Shown: in pieces, positions 60,729 to 64,000 of the stretch | Layout: each line of letters opens with the position of its first letter | How positions within the stretch are numbered: the first letter of the stretch is position 1 | Notes under the pieces: model-generated | Told to the model about the DNA's origin: nothing | The model's input: only the letters and a program-made list of their open reading frames with translations | The model's database searches: none | Origin: Janthinobacterium lividum | Lineage (GTDB): Bacteria; Pseudomonadota; Gammaproteobacteria; Burkholderiales; Burkholderiaceae_D | Assembly (NCBI RefSeq): GCF_034424625.1 | Contig: NZ_CP139976.1 | Span: forward strand, 1,426,001 to 1,490,000 | Direction of reading: 5' to 3' | DNA: 64,000 bases | Program-made: the position numbers and the translations under genes

Positions 60729-60952
60729 TCCAAGTTGTCTATACCGCTGCCCCGGCGCAGTGGTATTGTCCGCACCACCCCTTCCTCTGAGTACCTTTCC
60801 CAAAACGATGTCACCGGCTATGCCATGTGTTGTAAATGCGCTGTTTCGGCGCACGCCCGCACTGTCGTGGGGCATTTCTAAGGGGCAAGAAACGGCATTG
60901 TTGCCATTTCCCCGAAGAAAGTTAATCAGCTATTTATTCAGGTACTTATTGC

Positions 60953-60982
60953 TTGCTTTGAGGCAAAATTTACACCTATAAT
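60953..60982 (+). promoter_or_regulatory. Predicted sigma-70 promoter for the chemoreceptor
   Basis: TTGCTT (60953-60958) and a perfect TATAAT (60977-60982) are separated by 18 bp. Transcription starting near 60989 would give a leader of about 257 nt before the chemoreceptor. Confidence 0.65.
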
Positions 60983-61121
60983 TGATTATAGACAAATATT
61001 TCTCATATGAATGTTTGATGTTGATCTCACATCAACGGTGTCAAAAATTCAGTGTGTGGAACAAATTTGCATTCGCAGTCACTGGCGTTTTCAGGGCTGT
61101 TGTAGACCAGGAAGTACCCCA

Positions 61122-61187
61122 GGCTGCGTGCGGCCGGAGACCGCCAGCATACCAATGGGTAAGGGCGGATACCGGTGTTACGCAGCC
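61122..61187 (+). ncRNA. Structured leader RNA element before the chemoreceptor
   Basis: The element folds into one rod. P1 is GGCTGCGT/ACGCAGCC (61122-61129, 61180-61187). P2 is GCCGG/CCGGT (61133-61137 region with 61172-61176, one G-T). P3 is CCGCC/GGCGG (61141-61145, 61164-61168). P4 is TACC/GGTA (61150-61153, 61158-61161) with an AATG loop. Internal loops AGA/ATA and AGCA/AG separate the helices, a layout common in ligand-binding RNAs. I could not match it to a riboswitch class. Confidence 0.5.
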
Positions 61188-61245
61188 TTCGTCTTGTCGT
61201 GCCGGGCAAAATTCTTATCAATAGTTTCATTTACGAAGAGCCGAA

Positions 61246-63000
61246 ATGAATTTAGCAAAAATGAAGGTTGGTACCCGCCTGGGCCTGGGTTTCGCCCTGG
61301 TACTGGTTCTGCTGGTGGCCGTGACCGTCCTCGGCATCGCGCGCATGGCGCAAATCCAGGAACGTCTCGATCACGTGATCAATGTCAACAACGTCGTCAC
61401 CCGCCTGGTGATCGACATGCGTGGCAACGTCAGCGACCGCATCACTTCGCTGCGCATCCTGACCCTGATGACCGATGCGGGCGATATGGAACCTGAAATG
61501 GCGCGTATCAAGACGCAGACCAGCACCTATCAGGAAACGCAGAAGAAGCTCGAAGAGAAATTCGCCGTCGAGTCGACTCCTGAAGAAAAAGCCCTGCTGG
61601 CCTCGATCAAGGAATATGAAGCCGCCGCCATGCCGGCCATCGCCAAGGCATCCGCGCTGTGGATGGCCAACGATGCGGAAGGCGCCACGCGCGTGATGAT
61701 CAAGGAAATCCGCCCGGTACAGAAAAAATGGATGGAAGCGCTGGAGCAGCTGGCCGTGCTGGAAGACAAGCTCAATGAGCAGATGCAATCGGACGCCCGC
61801 AAGGCCTTCGACAGCGCGCGCCTGTTCATGATCATCCTCGGCGTACTGGCCGTGGCGATGGGCGTGGCAGCGGCACTGGTGATTACCCGCGGCCTGCTGA
61901 AACAGCTGGGCGGCGAACCGGACTACACGGCATCGATCGCCGGCAGCATCGCCAATGGCGACCTGTCGATCGGCATCCACACGCAGCCTTCCGATACCTC
62001 CAGCCTGCTGGCGGAAATGAAGGAAATGCGCAACAGTCTGGTGGGCATCGTCGGCCAGGTGCGCGTCGGTACGGAAACCATCGGCACGGCCTCGCGTGAA
62101 ATTGCCGACGGCAATATCGACCTGTCGTCGCGTACGGAAATGCAGGCCAGCGCGCTGGAAAAAACGGCGTCGGCGATGGAAGAACTGACCTCGACCGTGA
62201 AACAGAATGCGGACAATGCGCGGGAAGCCAACAAGCTGGCCGCCACCGCTTCGGATGTCGCCATCAAGGGCGGTTCCGTGGTGTCGCAAGTGGTTGACAC
62301 CATGAGCTCGATCAATGAGTCGGCGAAGAAGATTGTCGACATCATTGGCGTGATCGATGGCATCGCCTTCCAGACCAACATCCTGGCGCTGAACGCGGCC
62401 GTGGAAGCGGCACGTGCCGGCGAGCAAGGCCGCGGCTTTGCCGTGGTGGCGTCGGAAGTGCGCAACCTGGCCCAGCGCTCCGCTGGCGCGGCGAAAGAAA
62501 TCAAGATCCTCATCGACGATTCGGCCGAGAAAACGGAACGGGGCACGCGCCTGGTCGGCCAGGCTGGCGTGACGATGGGCGAAGTGGTCGACAGCGTGCG
62601 CCGCGTGACCGACATCATGAGCGAGATCGCCAGTGCCAGCCAGGAACAAAGCGCCGGCATCGAACAGGTCAACCTGTCGATCATCGAGATGGATGGCATG
62701 ACGCAGCAAAATGCCGCCCTGGTGGAGCAGGCAGCCGCTGCGGCGCAAAGTTTGCAAGACCAGGCGGCCGAACTGGCCCACGTGGTCAGCATCTTCAAAC
62801 TGGTCGAAGGCGAAGAGAAGCCGGCAGCGTATGTGCCGGCTCCCGTGGCCGCCGCACCAGTGGCCGTGCGCAAGCCGGCAGCGGCATTGCGCCCGGTGAA
62901 GTCGCTGACCCGCAAGGCGGAAGCGGCCGCTCCCGTGGCCGCCGCGGCGCCACGCAAGGCGGCAGGCGCCGGCAGCAATGACGAGTGGGAAGAGTTTTAA
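61246..63000 (+). CDS. Methyl-accepting chemotaxis protein
   Basis: A 584-residue transmembrane chemoreceptor. TM1 is at about 9-31, a four-helix-bundle periplasmic sensor (about 32-188) follows, then TM2 (about 190-212). HAMP comes next ([25 protein letters not shown], in part), then the signalling coiled coil with the conserved tip [35 protein letters not shown] (about 370-405; in part). The final residues EWEEF resemble the C-terminal NWETF pentapeptide of Tsr/Tar, which tethers CheR and CheB, after an Ala/Pro/Val-rich linker. Ligand not predictable. Confidence 0.95.
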   Translation: MNLAKMKVGTRLGLGFALVLVLLVAVTVLGIARMAQIQERLDHVINVNNVVTRLVIDMRGNVSDRITSLRILTLMTDAGDMEPEMARIKTQTSTYQETQKKLEEKFAVESTPEEKALLASIKEYEAAAMPAIAKASALWMANDAEGATRVMIKEIRPVQKKWMEALEQLAVLEDKLNEQMQSDARKAFDSARLFMIILGVLAVAMGVAAALVITRGLLKQLGGEPDYTASIAGSIANGDLSIGIHTQPSDTSSLLAEMKEMRNSLVGIVGQVRVGTETIGTASREIADGNIDLSSRTEMQASALEKTASAMEELTSTVKQNADNAREANKLAATASDVAIKGGSVVSQVVDTMSSINESAKKIVDIIGVIDGIAFQTNILALNAAVEAARAGEQGRGFAVVASEVRNLAQRSAGAAKEIKILIDDSAEKTERGTRLVGQAGVTMGEVVDSVRRVTDIMSEIASASQEQSAGIEQVNLSIIEMDGMTQQNAALVEQAAAAAQSLQDQAAELAHVVSIFKLVEGEEKPAAYVPAPVAAAPVAVRKPAAALRPVKSLTRKAEAAAPVAAAAPRKAAGAGSNDEWEEF

Positions 63001-63060
63001 GCGCGGTCAACAGCGCACCGGAAATTGTAATTACCGTATCTGATAATCATGGGGAAGCAC

Positions 63061-63408
63061 ATGTTTGAGAATAAGCGTTTTATGAGTGTTGCAGCAGCCT
63101 TGCTGGTGTCCGTTTCTTCCGCGGCCTTTGCTGCCGAGGTGCCGGCGTCGTTCGATGCCAAGAACTGCAAGGCCGACTATCCGAAAGCCTCGCTGATGAA
63201 CGAAGAGCAGGGCACCGTGTCGATGTCTTTCCTGGTCAATGCCGATGGTACGGTTGCCGATTCGAAAGTCGACAAGAGCAGCGGCTTCAAGAACCTGGAC
63301 AAGGCTGCCATCAAGGCCCTGTCCGCGTGCAAGTTCAAGCCGGGCACCAAGGATGGCGCCGCAGCGCAAACCTGGACCAAGGTTGACTACGCCTGGAAGC
63401 TGGACTGA
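63061..63408 (+). CDS. Exported TonB C-terminal-domain protein without membrane anchor
   Basis: A 115-residue protein (119 if started at the ATG at 63049). GGGGAAG upstream favours the ATG at 63061. The N-terminus (MFENKRFMSVAAALLVSVSS) is a signal peptide cleaved near ...AAFAAE. The mature ~90 residues resemble a TonB_C domain: GTVSMSFLVNADGTVADSKVDKSSGF and LDKAAIKALSACKFKPGT. There is no Pro-rich spanner or retained transmembrane anchor, so it cannot by itself act as a classic energy transducer. It may bind receptor TonB boxes or act as a periplasmic partner. Confidence 0.78.
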   Translation: MFENKRFMSVAAALLVSVSSAAFAAEVPASFDAKNCKADYPKASLMNEEQGTVSMSFLVNADGTVADSKVDKSSGFKNLDKAAIKALSACKFKPGTKDGAAAQTWTKVDYAWKLD

Positions 63409-63454
63409 TCCACGTATTGCCGGGAGCGGGGCTTCCGGCATGGCCATATCCGCT

Positions 63455-63484
63455 ACGGGCGGCGCCTGCAAGGGTGCCGCCCGT
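63455..63484 (+). terminator. Hairpin after the TonB C-terminal-domain gene
   Basis: Stem ACGGGCGGC/GCCGCCCGT (63455-63463, 63476-63484), extended inward by GCC/GGT pairs, has a 6-nt loop. It is stable but followed only by ACTGTT, so it is a probable though imperfect terminator. Confidence 0.6.
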
Positions 63485-63576
63485 ACTGTTATGTGCGCCA
63501 GCCAACGGCACTGTCGCCGCCGATTCTGTTACCCTCGAAACATACCTTCGGGATCTCCAATTACAAGAGGCCTACC

Positions 63577-64000
63577 ATGCAGCGCATCCTGACACTTTTT
63601 TCCCTGGCCGCCAGCGGCTTGCTGCTTTCCGCCTGCGCACCGCTGGGCACGCCCGTGGGCTTGCAGGCGGGGCAGACCGTGGCCGTCGTCAATAGCCTGA
63701 GCTGGGATAATCCCCTGACGGGCAAGCGCGACGGCGTGCGCACCAGCTGGCCCATCAAGGATGGCAAGATTGCCCCTGAATATTTTCCACTGGCGCAATT
63801 GAAGCAATGCGAGGCCGGCGGCAAGCCTTGCGCCTGGGGCGTGATGCGGGCGCAGCGCGGCGCGCCCACGCTGAGCTATGCGGACGGCGGCGTGGACTTG
63901 GCCGTGAGCGTATCGACCGATGTGGCTCGGCGCCAGGATGCGCGCCAGGGCGAGACGCAAACGGCGATGGCAATTCCGCAGGATGTGGCCGCGCTGGCTG
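63577..64000 (+). CDS. Putative lipoprotein (3' end outside the window)
   Basis: The first 141 codons of a gene that continues past the window end. AGAGG 6 nt upstream supports the ATG at 63577. The N-terminus MQRILTLFSLAASGLLLSAC is a lipoprotein signal peptide with lipobox LLSAC (Cys20). The mature part starts APLGTPVGLQAGQTVAVVNS and shows no domain I recognise; two further Cys occur (KQCEAGGKPCAWG). Asp is not at position +2 after the Cys, so outer-membrane sorting is expected. Confidence 0.8.
   Translation, partial: MQRILTLFSLAASGLLLSACAPLGTPVGLQAGQTVAVVNSLSWDNPLTGKRDGVRTSWPIKDGKIAPEYFPLAQLKQCEAGGKPCAWGVMRAQRGAPTLSYADGGVDLAVSVSTDVARRQDARQGETQTAMAIPQDVAALA

Larger units (their letters stand above)
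60729..61245. other. Long leader/intergenic region before the chemoreceptor
   Basis: These 517 bp hold no supported gene. The AT-rich middle (60900-61080) contains a good sigma-70 promoter at 60953-60982. A 6-bp hairpin GTTGAT-CTCAC-ATCAAC follows near 61019-61035, and a 66-nt folded element lies at 61122-61187. No sigma-28 flagellar promoter was found. Confidence 0.6.

Noticed and set aside
61131..61150. Resemblance of CCGGAGACCGCC to the B12 box of cobalamin riboswitches
   Set aside because: The rest of the cobalamin riboswitch core (GGTGAAA-like and CCCGC-ACTG segments) is missing upstream, and the bases here are used in the rod-shaped stem.
61122..61245. c-di-GMP riboswitch before the chemoreceptor
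   Set aside because: The conserved c-di-GMP-I words (GGCAAACC, GGGACGCAAAGC, GGTAGCCGGGTTACC) are not present, and the helix order is different.

Overview
The window is a high-GC (roughly 60-65%) chromosomal segment of a betaproteobacterium. Gene content and order point to Oxalobacteraceae, close to Janthinobacterium, Massilia or Duganella: many orphan TonB-dependent receptors, the yhdP-nitrilase-tldD order, rimP-nusA-infB-rbfA-truB, and several chemotaxis or outer-membrane genes. This placement is inferred from memory of gene order and families, not from a database search. No tRNA, rRNA, insertion sequence, prophage or CRISPR array was found.

Layout. 1-223: 3' end of a sensor histidine kinase. 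534-9981: a TonB-dependent receptor (TBDR), an FAD-dependent dehydrogenase, a Sel1-repeat protein and a large Oar-like TBDR. 10092-14090: rsmE, then transketolase and glyceraldehyde-3-phosphate dehydrogenase (central carbon metabolism). 14148-25005: a small Cys-rich exported protein, a DUF1275 membrane protein, glnE, and yhdP-nitrilase-tldD. 25035-38321: four TBDR genes in tandem on the minus strand, the last one frameshifted, interrupted by a plus-strand aroG with its own attenuator. 38926-45541: a complete peptide-type ABC importer operon followed by a DedA-rhodanese fusion. 45904-50211: glucokinase, scpB and a greatly extended RluB. 50304-56974: the rimP-nusA-infB-rbfA-truB transcription/translation operon with a terminator in its leader. 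57317-60728: typA, dusA and a coupled unknown gene. 61246-64000: a chemoreceptor with a long structured leader, an anchorless TonB C-terminal-domain protein and the start of a lipoprotein.

Most notable non-coding content: (i) a four-segment transcription attenuator with a Phe/Tyr-rich leader peptide in front of the DAHP synthase gene aroG (28164-28361); (ii) a dispersed family of about 115-bp palindromic elements (four copies), each starting or ending within 1-8 bp of a stop codon, whose paired stems keep pairing while their sequence changes; (iii) a 66-nt rod-shaped RNA structure in a leader of about 250 nt in front of the chemoreceptor; (iv) an intrinsic terminator between the rimP-nusA promoter and the first gene, suggesting feedback on NusA; (v) a probable single-base deletion that splits a TBDR gene.

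Six outer-membrane receptors in 38 kb and no ExbB/ExbD or membrane-anchored TonB here imply that they share an energy transducer encoded elsewhere. The housekeeping blocks are collinear and look vertically inherited. The more AT-rich Sel1 gene and the 570 bp in front of the Oar-like receptor are the only parts that look compositionally different.
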